A stretch of DNA of 64,000 bases from Candidatus Methylomirabilis sp. (lineage in GTDB: Bacteria > Muiribacteriota > Ozemobacteria > Ozemobacterales > Ozemobacteraceae), in NCBI GenBank assembly GCA_020722725.1, contig DYKG01000002.1, positions 118,598 through 182,597 of the forward strand. The letters are read 5' to 3'. A program made the position numbers and the translations under genes. This document shows, piece by piece, positions 25,765 to 34,625 of this stretch; the stretch's first letter is position 1; each line of letters begins with the position of its first letter. The notes under the pieces were generated by a model. That model did no database searches and was not told where the DNA came from. It saw only the letters and a program-made list of their open reading frames with translations.

Positions 25765-26964
25765 ATGCCAAAATACGATTGTGAAGTTAAAGATTCTAAA
25801 GGTGATATAATCAAAACCGCTCTTGAGGCCCCTAACCTTCAGGAACTGGCAAATCGTCTTTCAGACAAGGGCTACTACCTGGTAAAAGCCAAAGAGGTAA
25901 AAGAAGGCGGTGGCTTCAGTTTTGGCGGTAGCGTTTCGAAAAAAGAAATGATGGTATTTACGGTTCAGCTTGCCACTCTGGTAGGCGCTGCGATTCCATT
26001 GGTGGAAGCAATAGGAATTCTGGCAGATCAGACGCAGAATCAGTATTTCAAAAACATCTTGAATTCTATTGGAAAAGATCTCAATTCGGGGCAATCTTTT
26101 TCAGTTTCGATCAGAAAATTTCCCAGGATTTTCGACAAAATTTATTGCAATATGTGTGAAGCCGGCGAAGCCGGCGGTATGCTCGACCAGGTTCTCAACC
26201 GCCTGGCAGCCTTTGCTGAAGCCGACGCAGAGATTCGCGGCAAGATCAAAGGCGCACTCACCATGCCGGTAATTCAGCTGGCTCTGGCGGTTCTGGGGGT
26301 TGTGTTTCTTCTGGTAAAAATCTTCCCGAACTTTTCTACAATGTTTAAGAAAATGAAAGTTGAGCTGCCCCAAATTACACAGGTAATGATGTTCGCTTCT
26401 GACACTCTATTGAATAATTACGTTATGGTCGGCCTTGGAACTCTTGGTTCGATTATCGGCTTTTATTTCTTTATTAAAACACCAATTGGCAGTCGAATAA
26501 TCGCAATTATTTCGCTTAAGGGACCAATTATCGGCCCATTAACCCAAAAAATTGCGGTCAGCCGCTTTTCCAGAACATTCTGTTCGTTGCTTGGCGCAGG
26601 TGTTCCGATCATGCAGGCGCTACAGATTACTTCTTCGGTTATGGGTAACCCTTTGATGGAAGAAATGATTTCTCAAATGTCCATTGGGGTTCAACAGGGC
26701 AACACTCTTGCGAGCACACTGGTAAAGGTTGACATTTTCCCACCAATGGTTAAAAAGATGATTGAAGTCGGAGAAAACACCGGTAATCTGGATGTTATGT
26801 TGACAAAAGCCGCCGACTTTTACGACCGCGAAGTGAAAGAAGCCCTCGATGGCCTTACTTCGGCAATCACCCCGCTACTGACAGTGGCCATGGGTATGGT
26901 AATCGGCACCATCGCCTTATCTGTTTTTATGCCTCTGTTTAAAATGACTGAGAGCATGAAGTAA
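25765..26964 (+). CDS. pilC: Inner-membrane platform protein PilC/GspF
   Basis: 399 residues with the duplicated T2SSF domain (FTVQLATLVGAAIPLVEA and FSRTFCSLLGAGVPIMQA), the EAGEAGGMLD and EVGENTGNLD signatures at matching positions in each half, and three membrane helices. It is the platform on which PilB acts. AGGAG lies eight bases before the ATG. Downstream genes are sugar and methyl transferases rather than a pilin, unlike many pilBC loci. Confidence 0.95.
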   Translation: MPKYDCEVKDSKGDIIKTALEAPNLQELANRLSDKGYYLVKAKEVKEGGGFSFGGSVSKKEMMVFTVQLATLVGAAIPLVEAIGILADQTQNQYFKNILNSIGKDLNSGQSFSVSIRKFPRIFDKIYCNMCEAGEAGGMLDQVLNRLAAFAEADAEIRGKIKGALTMPVIQLALAVLGVVFLLVKIFPNFSTMFKKMKVELPQITQVMMFASDTLLNNYVMVGLGTLGSIIGFYFFIKTPIGSRIIAIISLKGPIIGPLTQKIAVSRFSRTFCSLLGAGVPIMQALQITSSVMGNPLMEEMISQMSIGVQQGNTLASTLVKVDIFPPMVKKMIEVGENTGNLDVMLTKAADFYDREVKEALDGLTSAITPLLTVAMGMVIGTIALSVFMPLFKMTESMK

Positions 26965-26965
26965 T

Positions 26966-27562
26966 TTGTCAAGCTCAGATTTGGAGTATTTTGAGTATCA
27001 GCGAAACCGAGGTTTTTTTCGAACCTTAGTAAGAAGTTTTTATTTAAGAAGAATTGCAAGTTACTCAGTGGGTATGTCGATTGATTATGGCTGCGGTACG
27101 GGCGAGCTTTTGCGCTACTTACCAAAAAACTCAATAGGTCTTGAGGTAAATATCAAGACGGTTGAATATTGCGAAAAAGAAGGTTTTAAAGTTTTTAAAA
27201 TAGCTAAAACACTACCTTCAGAGACCCTCAAACCATTCATCGGCAAACCGTTTAAAACAATCATTTTCAATCATATTCTGGAGCATATTCCAAAACCGGA
27301 ATTGTTTCTGAACAATTTATTTGGCTTTCTTTCAGGCACTGATTTTTCCAGATTGATTGTGGTTTCACCGGGAAAAAGAGGATTTTTCTCGGACAAAACG
27401 CATGAAGTTTTCATTGATAAAAACTGGTTTAAAATAAACAACTTTTATTCATATCCAAATGTGAAGACAGTTAAAAGCTATCATTTTCCAATAAACTTTT
27501 TAAGCGCAGGTAATTTTTTCACTCACAATGAGTGGCATCTAATTCTTGATTTGAAGAAGTAA
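26966..27562 (+). CDS. SAM-dependent methyltransferase (class I)
   Basis: 198 residues starting at TTG 26966, one base after the pilC stop. The SAM-binding loop is IDYGCGTGELLRYL, followed by the acidic residue in GLEVNIK and a FNHILEHI motif like those of polysaccharide and small-molecule methyltransferases. In a cluster with glycosyltransferases it probably methylates a sugar. Base composition is lower in G+C than pilC, and this continues through 31.9 kb, which may point to acquisition of the glycosylation segment. Confidence 0.75.
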   Translation: MSSSDLEYFEYQRNRGFFRTLVRSFYLRRIASYSVGMSIDYGCGTGELLRYLPKNSIGLEVNIKTVEYCEKEGFKVFKIAKTLPSETLKPFIGKPFKTIIFNHILEHIPKPELFLNNLFGFLSGTDFSRLIVVSPGKRGFFSDKTHEVFIDKNWFKINNFYSYPNVKTVKSYHFPINFLSAGNFFTHNEWHLILDLKK

Positions 27563-27568
27563 AATGGT

Positions 27569-28594
27569 ATGGAACCAATCGTTTCAATTATAATTTTGAA
27601 CTGGAATGGCTTTCAACACCTTAACGAATGTTTAACCAGCCTGAAAAAACAAACATTTAAAAATTTTGAATGTATCATGGTTGATAATGGTTCAACTGAT
27701 GGGTCTTTAGATTATCTTGAAAAGAACCACCAATGGCTAAAATTAATCAAGCTGGAAAAAAACATAGGATTTTCTGCTGGAAATAATGTTGGCCTGAAAA
27801 ATTCCTTGGGAAAGTATATCGTCACCCTTAACAACGACACGGCAGTTGATTCTAACTGGCTGCGAGAATTGGTCAAGATAGCCGAAAAAAATCCAAAAGC
27901 AGGAATGTTTGCATCCAGAATATGTTCATACCATGATAAAGACACTATCGACTCGCTTGGGATGCAGATTTGCCTTGACGGCATGTCCAGAGGAGCATTT
28001 CGGGGCAAAAAATATTCTATGCTGAAGCACGTCCCGTTTAAAATTTTATTGCCATCCGCCTGCGCAGCTCTTTATAAGAGAGAAATGCTTGATCAGACTG
28101 GCTTCTTTGATGAGAGTTTTTTTGCCTATTGCGAAGACACGGATCTGGGTCTAAGAGGTATAAGATTTGGCTGGGAGTCAGTTTTAGCCAAGGATGCAAT
28201 AGTATTCCACAAATATTCATCAACGGCCGGGTCCTTCTCCCCATTTAAAATTTATCTGGTCGAAAGGAATCACTTCTGGTGTTCTGCCAAGAATTTGCCA
28301 TTAATTCTCCTGATTTTATTACCTTTAACGACACTTTTCCGATATATTTTTCAAGCAATAATTTTATTGGGTGGTCATGGATCAGGAAATGAATTTAAGC
28401 AAAGCGATGCCCGTATAAAATGTTTTTTAGCCTTCTCTAAAGGGGTTTTTCATGGTATTTTTTATTCTTGGAAGAAAATTCTTAAAAGATTCGGCTATCT
28501 AAACGCTTGGAAAATCAAAGATGCTGAAATGACAAAAAAAATAATACGGCATAGGTTATCTTTTCCTAAACTTCTAGATTGCCAAGAGAAATGA
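27569..28594 (+). CDS. GT2-family glycosyltransferase, rhamnosyltransferase-like
   Basis: 341 residues. A GT-A fold with VSIIILNWNG at the N-terminus, MVDNGSTDGS, NNDTAV (metal-binding DxD-equivalent) and FFAYCEDTDLGLR (catalytic ED). This layout matches WbbL-type rhamnosyl or related transferases acting on lipid-linked sugars. A hydrophobic C-terminal segment (LPLILLILLPLTTLF) may attach it to the membrane. It overlaps the next transferase by four bases. Confidence 0.85.
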   Translation: MEPIVSIIILNWNGFQHLNECLTSLKKQTFKNFECIMVDNGSTDGSLDYLEKNHQWLKLIKLEKNIGFSAGNNVGLKNSLGKYIVTLNNDTAVDSNWLRELVKIAEKNPKAGMFASRICSYHDKDTIDSLGMQICLDGMSRGAFRGKKYSMLKHVPFKILLPSACAALYKREMLDQTGFFDESFFAYCEDTDLGLRGIRFGWESVLAKDAIVFHKYSSTAGSFSPFKIYLVERNHFWCSAKNLPLILLILLPLTTLFRYIFQAIILLGGHGSGNEFKQSDARIKCFLAFSKGVFHGIFYSWKKILKRFGYLNAWKIKDAEMTKKIIRHRLSFPKLLDCQEK

Positions 28595-29310
28595 AACAGA
28601 CAAAATCAGTCCTTTTGTTGATACCGTGCTTTAACGAGGAGTTGTCAATAGCAAACCTCCTCGAAGAAATAAAGGCTGCCTGCCCTGGCTATCAGGCTGT
28701 GGTAATTAATGATGGATCGAAAGACCAAACTTCTGCAGTGGTAAAAACCAAAGAAAATACAATTCTTCTCGATCTGCCAGTCAATCTTGGAGTTGGAGGA
28801 GCGGTTCAAACCGGCTTCAAATTTGCAAGAATGGTCAATGCAGAATATGCAGTAAAAATAGACGGTGATGGACAACACTCCCCGAATTTCATTCCTCAAA
28901 TGATAGAAACGCTATCTGAAAGAAAATCTGACATTGTTATCGGCAGCAGATTCTTGAATTCAACCGGGTTCAAATCGTCAACTATTAGACGTTTCGGCAT
29001 TTACTTTCTACAAAAGCTTTGTCTTGTTCTCACCGGACGAAATATTAGTGATCCAACATCGGGTTTTCGAGCATATAATCGAACAGCAATAGAGTTCCTC
29101 GCTGATCATTACCCGTCTTTTGATTACCCAGAACCTGAAGAAATAATCCTTGCCAGCAAAAATGGGCTGGAGTTAAACGAGATTCCGGTAGAAATGCGAG
29201 AACGCCAGAAAGGTTCTTCAACGATATCCTCATCGGGGTCTGTCTATTACATGTTGAAAGTGACTTTAAGCATGCTGTTTATATTCATACGTAACCGGGA
29301 AAAAAGATGA
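28591..29310 (+). CDS. GT2-family glycosyltransferase, polyprenyl-phosphate sugar synthase-like
   Basis: 239 residues. Motifs are LLIPCFNEE, VVINDGSKDQT, NLGVGGAVQTG and KIDGDGQH (D-x-D), as in dolichyl- or polyprenyl-phosphate mannose/glucose synthases (DPM1/GtrB group). It lacks the C-terminal membrane helices of GtrB, although the DUF2304 membrane protein that follows often accompanies such enzymes. The ATG at 28591 overlaps the previous stop (ATGA); an upstream TTG at 28579 is less likely. It would make the lipid-linked sugar donor used by the GT-C or STT3-like enzymes. Confidence 0.85.
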   Translation: MKQTKSVLLLIPCFNEELSIANLLEEIKAACPGYQAVVINDGSKDQTSAVVKTKENTILLDLPVNLGVGGAVQTGFKFARMVNAEYAVKIDGDGQHSPNFIPQMIETLSERKSDIVIGSRFLNSTGFKSSTIRRFGIYFLQKLCLVLTGRNISDPTSGFRAYNRTAIEFLADHYPSFDYPEPEEIILASKNGLELNEIPVEMRERQKGSSTISSSGSVYYMLKVTLSMLFIFIRNREKR

Positions 29311-29382
29311 GGATGGTTAACTTTTTTCCGAAAGAACAACGCAGTCGTCCTCAATTTTTTTTCGATTAGCCAGAGGTAACCC

Positions 29383-29736
29383 TTGATTAATTCACTTGAT
29401 AGAATTCAAATCATCTCAATTTTCAGCAGTATTTTATTTTTGTTTTTCATTCTGGAATTAATAAGAAAAAAACAATTAAAAGAAGCTTATGCCCTGCTTT
29501 GGATTATCTTCAGTTTTATTTTTCTATTTTTTTCATGCTGGAAAACGGGCATGGATTATTTTGCGGCAAGAGTGGGCATCTATTATCCGCCAGCTTTTCT
29601 ATTTTTGATTTTGATTGTGGCGATAATAGCAATCCTGGTGCAGTTTTCGGTTCTAGTGTCTCTTCAGGGGGAAAAGATCAGAATTTTGACCCAGGAAATA
29701 ACTTTGCTAAAAACAAAACTTGAATCAAAGAAATAG
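29383..29736 (+). CDS. DUF2304 membrane protein
   Basis: 117 residues starting at TTG 29383, with GAGG upstream. Three membrane helices (about 8-27, 37-52 and 69-92) and a charged coiled C-terminal tail (EKIRILTQEITLLKTKLESKK). The ALLWIIFSF element and length fit DUF2304, a family found next to GT2 enzymes and thought to help them at the membrane. It converges on the STT3-like gene, with one base between the two stops. Confidence 0.75.
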   Translation: MINSLDRIQIISIFSSILFLFFILELIRKKQLKEAYALLWIIFSFIFLFFSCWKTGMDYFAARVGIYYPPAFLFLILIVAIIAILVQFSVLVSLQGEKIRILTQEITLLKTKLESKK

Positions 29737-29737
29737 A

Positions 29738-31954
29738 TTATTCCAGCTCTTTGACCAGCAAAATTTTCCCATTCAGAACGTCTTTTTCCGTTACCAGACA
29801 TTTCCCTTTTCGCTCTTTTCCGGAGCTTTTCCAGGAAAGTTTATAAAAATCGTCGGTAACAACTCTGCCGCTATTAAATTGATTTGAGTATGGAACAGTA
29901 AATTCAAAACGACCATTTTCATCAGAAATGACCTCTCTTTTGTATAAAACCAAGGTTTTATCAAATTGGCATCCCAAAGACAAATCGACTTTGCTGTACG
30001 GATCTGCTGACCCGGAAATTTTGGCTCCTGCCACAAATTCGTAAACCATAAATTCGGGACCAGTAAACCGGTCAATCTGACTGGCAGAATAAACCATTCT
30101 AAGTCTTGATGCGGGGGATTCGAATTTTCCAGTTTTTTTAATCGCGCAGCAATCTGCAAGCCATGAAAAAAAAGTGTTTTCAAATTTCTTTTCCATAAAT
30201 TTACTCTCATCAAAATCCGGAAAAAAAGAGTAAAAATCATCTGGAACGTTTGCTCGCTCTTTATAAGCATACTGGTATCTGACAATATTCTCGGGAATAT
30301 TTCTCTGGTCTGCCAGAAGATACCTTACGGAGTATTTATTCAAAAAAGAATAGACTTCACTTTCAGATTCAGAAGTTAGAATTTGCGCCATTTTCTTGTA
30401 TCCGATAATTGTATTGTTAACAAGTGTTGGCCTTTGACCATAGAAGTTAATCCGGTTTCCCTCACCCCAGTAGCAGAAAAAACAGTATTCAGGACGGTTT
30501 GAATCAATATAGCCGCCGGTAATCGGAGTTTGTGTTCTAATCCACTCGTAAAGTTCAACCTGGTCTTTTGAAAAATGAAATCCGCGAATGAAATATGGGA
30601 AATTCAAGAGAAAATTCGTTAATAGAAGTGGAATCAACAAAACAGCAGCTCTAATGTTCAGTAAATTACGATTGGGATTGCGTGAGACTATGGCCGCAAA
30701 AATGGAATAAATCGCAACGCCGGCAGCAAAATTGACCCCAGCCCCGAACCAGCGAAAAAATCTCAGACTATAAACGCTGAGAGTTAAAAACAAAAGACAC
30801 CAGTCGCGAATAATTCTGGCTTCTCCATCGAAAATGCCCCTGGGAGAGGAAGTTAAAAACACCGGCCATAGAAACAGCAGGAGTCCCAGATATTTCATTG
30901 CATTGATCAGCCATGCCGGATTGATAATACTGTCAATACTCATCAGTGGCTTTAATTCTGAAATAGACTGCATCAGCAAATCATTTTTACCGAAGAAAGC
31001 AATCCCCTGAGTAATCTGCTCATTAAAAATAAAAAAGATCATCACTGGCAAGGCCAGGATTAACGGAATGATCTTTTTAACAAAAGTTAGATCGAATGAA
31101 CCGGGGGGGGGAAAAGCCAGGGTCAACCTGACACATAATGCACCAAGAAGAATGATAGAAGGCTGAAACCAGCCAAAAGAAGCCATACTAAAGCTATTGT
31201 TCCCTGAAGAAATCAAAAAAAGAAAAACGAGAAAAGAAGCGATTACCATGGAAGAATAGGAGTACTGTGCGAATCTTTCAAAAAAAGAACTTTTACCAAG
31301 CCAGAGAAAGAAAACATAAAGGCAGACAAAACCGTAAAACAATGGAGTCCCGGACCAGGTAAGGATAAATGAGGCAGAAACCAGAGCCCCGACAACCAGC
31401 AGGGCTTTTTTACCTGCTTCGCAGAATTTCCATGAGGAAAAAATCCACAGCCAGATGAAAAAATTATTAAGAAAGTGGTAATCCACTCTCATAAACCACG
31501 AATTCATACCCGCAACAGCTCCAGGCACCATACAAGCAGAAATGACCAAGGTTAAGCCCTGGCTCTTCGTCTTTTTCCAGGTAAACCAGGCAAAAACACA
31601 GCAAATAAGCCAGCCAATTAAAGGGGGCAAAGCACCAACGATGTATTCAGGAGCAACTGCGCTTTCTGGAAAAAGGTAGAAGAAAAAAAGTGATAAATGA
31701 ACCATCAAGGCCATGTGCAATGGCGGATAAATTATGGGCAGCCTGCCTGGAAAGCTGCTATATTCATCAAAAGCCGGCTTTTCTCCTCTCAGCAGCGTTT
31801 GTTCAAAAAGTCTGAGAAAAAGCAATGAATCTGGGTCTTCGACCTGAAATCTACCAGGATTTTGGTTCTGGAAAAAAAAACTTGAAAAATACAGGGCAAG
31901 GCATGATATTAGAACAATACAGGTCACTAATTTAAATCCAGCATTTCTTACCAT
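29738..31954 (-). CDS. STT3-like oligosaccharyltransferase (GT66-like)
   Basis: 738 residues with about eleven to thirteen membrane helices followed by a soluble domain. STT3-like features are an acidic pair in the first external loop (QVEDPDSLLFLR), a second acidic motif MRVDYHFLNNF, and a C-terminal stretch CYWGEGNRINFYGQRPTLVNN in the place of the WWDYG acceptor-binding region. The classic WWDYG itself is absent. Beyond residue 640 there is a small Ig- or carboxypeptidase-regulatory-like domain (SDENGRFEFTVPY). It would transfer a preassembled glycan to protein on the periplasmic side. It is divergent from the pseudopilin gene 140 bases away. Confidence 0.7.
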   Translation of the reverse strand: MVRNAGFKLVTCIVLISCLALYFSSFFFQNQNPGRFQVEDPDSLLFLRLFEQTLLRGEKPAFDEYSSFPGRLPIIYPPLHMALMVHLSLFFFYLFPESAVAPEYIVGALPPLIGWLICCVFAWFTWKKTKSQGLTLVISACMVPGAVAGMNSWFMRVDYHFLNNFFIWLWIFSSWKFCEAGKKALLVVGALVSASFILTWSGTPLFYGFVCLYVFFLWLGKSSFFERFAQYSYSSMVIASFLVFLFLISSGNNSFSMASFGWFQPSIILLGALCVRLTLAFPPPGSFDLTFVKKIIPLILALPVMIFFIFNEQITQGIAFFGKNDLLMQSISELKPLMSIDSIINPAWLINAMKYLGLLLFLWPVFLTSSPRGIFDGEARIIRDWCLLFLTLSVYSLRFFRWFGAGVNFAAGVAIYSIFAAIVSRNPNRNLLNIRAAVLLIPLLLTNFLLNFPYFIRGFHFSKDQVELYEWIRTQTPITGGYIDSNRPEYCFFCYWGEGNRINFYGQRPTLVNNTIIGYKKMAQILTSESESEVYSFLNKYSVRYLLADQRNIPENIVRYQYAYKERANVPDDFYSFFPDFDESKFMEKKFENTFFSWLADCCAIKKTGKFESPASRLRMVYSASQIDRFTGPEFMVYEFVAGAKISGSADPYSKVDLSLGCQFDKTLVLYKREVISDENGRFEFTVPYSNQFNSGRVVTDDFYKLSWKSSGKERKGKCLVTEKDVLNGKILLVKELE

Positions 31955-32032
31955 CGTGAGGACTCCTGATTAACTTCCAGGAAAAAATATAGCATATGGG
32001 CAGGAAATTAAAGAAATTTATTAATTTCAAAC

Positions 32033-32061
32033 TTGACACTGCCGATAAGGGTACCTATATT
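32033..32061 (+). promoter_or_regulatory. Strong sigma-70 promoter for the GspG-like pseudopilin
   Basis: TTGACA (32033-32038), exactly 17 bases, TATATT (32056-32061). This is the best housekeeping promoter in the window, 33 bases before the ATG at 32095, as suits an abundant structural subunit. Confidence 0.75.
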
Positions 32062-32094
32062 GCCCATGCGACAATAAACATGGAGGGAAAACTT

Positions 32095-32664
32095 ATGATT
32101 AATCGCAAACAAGGCTTTACCTTGATGGAGATAATGGTAGTTATTATCGTTATCGCCGTTCTGGCTTCGGTGGCAGGCCCAATGATTGGCTCTATTACAG
32201 ACCAGGGTCGCACGTCTGCGACCAAGTCAAAAATGAGTTCTTTGAAAAGCGCAATGCTGGCTTACAAATCGGATGTTGGGCGCATCCCATTTTCTGGCTT
32301 GGCAGAATGCGTTGGTTGTGCGGCTGCTTACAACGATGCATGGAACAATTATCTTGCCGATAATGAGGCAAATAATGTTCTAGTTAACGAAGATGTTGGC
32401 TGTACAACTGAGTTTTGTATTACTAACTATGGCCGCAAATGGAAGGGGCCTTATATGGACTCTTCGCCCGAAGACTTTATGATGGATTCCTGGGGAGTCA
32501 AAATCGAATATTTTGCTCATATTAACACGAAGTCCGTCTATCTGAGATCCGCTGGGCCAGACATGGCCTATGAAGCAACAGATATTGACTCTGTTGTTAA
32601 AGGCAATGATGAAGGAATCGATGACTTTGCCCAGTCAATAATTAAATTGAGAAAATTAAACTAA
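32095..32664 (+). CDS. GspG-like major pseudopilin / type IV pilin
   Basis: 189 residues beginning MINRKQGFTLMEIMVV, a perfect class III prepilin signal with the +5 glutamate. The C-terminal half has WKGPYMDSSPEDFMMDSWG and SAGPD, matching the loop region of type II secretion GspG rather than PilA of retractile pili. Four cysteines (in ECVGCAA and GCTTEFC) could form disulfides. GGAGGG lies seven bases before the ATG at 32095; the in-frame extension to 31996 overlaps the promoter and is rejected. A strong terminator follows, separating it from pilMN. It has no N-x-S/T sequon. Confidence 0.9.
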   Translation: MINRKQGFTLMEIMVVIIVIAVLASVAGPMIGSITDQGRTSATKSKMSSLKSAMLAYKSDVGRIPFSGLAECVGCAAAYNDAWNNYLADNEANNVLVNEDVGCTTEFCITNYGRKWKGPYMDSSPEDFMMDSWGVKIEYFAHINTKSVYLRSAGPDMAYEATDIDSVVKGNDEGIDDFAQSIIKLRKLN

Positions 32665-32713
32665 GCTTTTAAGTATTTAACAACATTTGCCATAATCAAA
32701 GTTGCCCTCCCAG

Positions 32714-32750
32714 AAGCAGATGCTTATAATGAAAGCATCTGCTTTTATTT
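32714..32750 (+). terminator. Intrinsic terminator after the pseudopilin gene
   Basis: An 11-base stem AAGCAGATGCT/AGCATCTGCTT (32714-32724 and 32734-32744) followed by a T-rich run. It would give high pilin mRNA while limiting read-through into pilM. Confidence 0.85.
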
Positions 32751-32762
32751 TAAGGGAATTTA

Positions 32763-34625
32763 ATGCCTGATCAGCAAGCCTTTCAAAGTTTTGTTGCCAT
32801 AGATATTGGCAGCTTCTCAATGAAATTCGCCTATGTAGAAAAAGGTGAAGATGGCGAATTTCTGCTCAAAACCCTTGCCCAAATGCCAATACCGCCTTAT
32901 GAGCAGGAAATTCCCGATGAAAAGCGCGAAACGATGAGCAAAGACGATGTGCGGGAGCACTGCCTGAAGGAGTTGCGACAGTTTCTGACCACACATCTCA
33001 CCGAGCTTTTGTATGATAACGAGATTCAGACCAAAAGGGCGATTTCATTTGCTTCTAACCGCGAGGTAACCATAAGATGCATTGAAATTCCTCCAGTTCC
33101 GGAAAAAGAAAAGTTATTGGAAGCGGTTACGGCTGAGGCGAACAAGCAGATGCCATTTTCAATGGGCAATGCGGTACTGGGTTATCACGTTCAGGGCGAT
33201 GTAATAAAAGAAGAGAAAGCCCTGACTCAGATAATGGTAGCAGCTTTACAAAAAGATATAATCGATTATGTCAACCTTAATTTGAGGGGCGGCGGCCTGT
33301 CAAATGAAGGAATTCTGACTCTTCCCCAGGCAATAGAGTTGGCTCTGAAGAAGCAGCTTGAGCCATATTCGCAAAACGACAAGAAAGTGGCCATCATTCA
33401 CTGCGGAAATTCTACGACTTCAATTCTTATTTACAAGAACGGCAAGATTCAATTTTCTCGCGATATCAACATGGCCGGGGCAACAATCACAGCCGCAATC
33501 TATGCCGGTGGCGAATTTGAAGGGCAACAGATCAAATTCAAACACCCTGGCGAAGCAACCGAATTAAAGCATAAACTTGGAGTAATGCCGCCCGAGGAAA
33601 TGAAAGATTTGAAGGGTGTAGAGAAATTCGCTGCTACCAAAATATTTGAAACGGTTGAAAAGATTTTTCAGCATATTCAGCTATCAATCAGCTTTTATAT
33701 TTCACAAACCGGTGAAACTGCAGTAGATAAGATAATTTTAACCGGTGGTTCAGCAGGCATGACGAATTTCAAGGAATTCATCGAAGAAAGTCTTGAAGTT
33801 CCGACAGTTCTGGCGGATCCATTTGGTTCAATGAAAATCGGAGAAATAAAATACGATAATGAGAAACGTTTGATTGATTCCCCGAGCCTTGCCCCGATTC
33901 TGGGAGTTGCAATGTATCAGGGAGAGCCGGATATAATCAACTTTATCGATATCCTTTTCCCAAACCGCAAAAGCCAGAATTTGAATCTTTCAGGCGTAGG
34001 CTCAAAATTCGGCGGGAATATTTCCGCGAAATTATTCCAGCTTGATGAGACAAAACTTAGAATCCTGGCGATTCTGCTCGCCATTCTGATTATTGCTATC
34101 GGTTTAATTCCGGTAGTCAACATCAGAAACAAGGTTGCCGAAGCAAAAGCAAATGATTTAAAAATGAGAAAGAAGCTCCAGCAGCTGCAGTCATCGCAAA
34201 AAGAGGTAACTCAATTACTGGCAGAGCAGGAATCAATGAAAAAATACTCAACAGTCTATTCTGCTTTAAAGGGAAATCTTTGCAACAACTCTTTAATTAT
34301 AATTGAGATCGCGAGTCTAACGCCGAAGGAAATCTTTCTTACCGCAGCAGATTTCAATTTCAATCAGTCGCCCGCGTCATTCAAGTTAATGGGTCACGCC
34401 GATAATTCCGACAGCATTTTCGAGTATCTAAACATTATCGGAAAATCCAGCGTTTTTTCCAATCCAATTCTTGATAAAACTCAAGAAGTGCCTATTGACG
34501 AGACCAGGTATTTCCTGCGGTTCGAGTTGAGCGGCAAGATAAAAGACAGCGCAATAAAATTCATCGATAAGTCTGCCGAAGCCGACAACAATGTAATGCA
34601 GGAAGAAATTACTGAGGAGCCATAA
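32763..34625 (+). CDS. pilM: PilM-PilN fusion protein
   Basis: 620 residues. The first 385 are the PilM actin-like ATPase domain (VAIDIGSFSMKFAYVE, AIIHCGNSTTSILIYKNG, ILTGGSAGM). They are followed by a linker, a membrane helix near residues 425-447 (ILAILLAILIIAIGLIPVV), a coiled coil (about 450-490) and a PilN-like periplasmic domain (TPKEIFLTAADFNFNQ...FKLMGHADN). In most bacteria PilM and PilN are separate, with PilM binding the N-terminus of PilN. The fused layout equals GspL of type II secretion. AAGGG lies seven bases before the ATG. The stop overlaps the pilO start by one base. Confidence 0.88.
   Translation: MPDQQAFQSFVAIDIGSFSMKFAYVEKGEDGEFLLKTLAQMPIPPYEQEIPDEKRETMSKDDVREHCLKELRQFLTTHLTELLYDNEIQTKRAISFASNREVTIRCIEIPPVPEKEKLLEAVTAEANKQMPFSMGNAVLGYHVQGDVIKEEKALTQIMVAALQKDIIDYVNLNLRGGGLSNEGILTLPQAIELALKKQLEPYSQNDKKVAIIHCGNSTTSILIYKNGKIQFSRDINMAGATITAAIYAGGEFEGQQIKFKHPGEATELKHKLGVMPPEEMKDLKGVEKFAATKIFETVEKIFQHIQLSISFYISQTGETAVDKIILTGGSAGMTNFKEFIEESLEVPTVLADPFGSMKIGEIKYDNEKRLIDSPSLAPILGVAMYQGEPDIINFIDILFPNRKSQNLNLSGVGSKFGGNISAKLFQLDETKLRILAILLAILIIAIGLIPVVNIRNKVAEAKANDLKMRKKLQQLQSSQKEVTQLLAEQESMKKYSTVYSALKGNLCNNSLIIIEIASLTPKEIFLTAADFNFNQSPASFKLMGHADNSDSIFEYLNIIGKSSVFSNPILDKTQEVPIDETRYFLRFELSGKIKDSAIKFIDKSAEADNNVMQEEITEEP

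Noticed and set aside
29307..29369. 20-codon ORF after the second GT2 gene, starting in an ATGA overlap
   Set aside because: Low complexity, phenylalanine-rich, no support beyond the chance overlap.
29313..31954. Mobile element boundary around the A-T-richer glycosylation genes
   Set aside because: Composition shifts, but no integrase, transposase, direct repeats or tRNA flank the segment.
31996..32094. In-frame extension upstream of the GspG-like pilin
   Set aside because: It contains the consensus promoter, and the prepilin leader requires the start at 32095.
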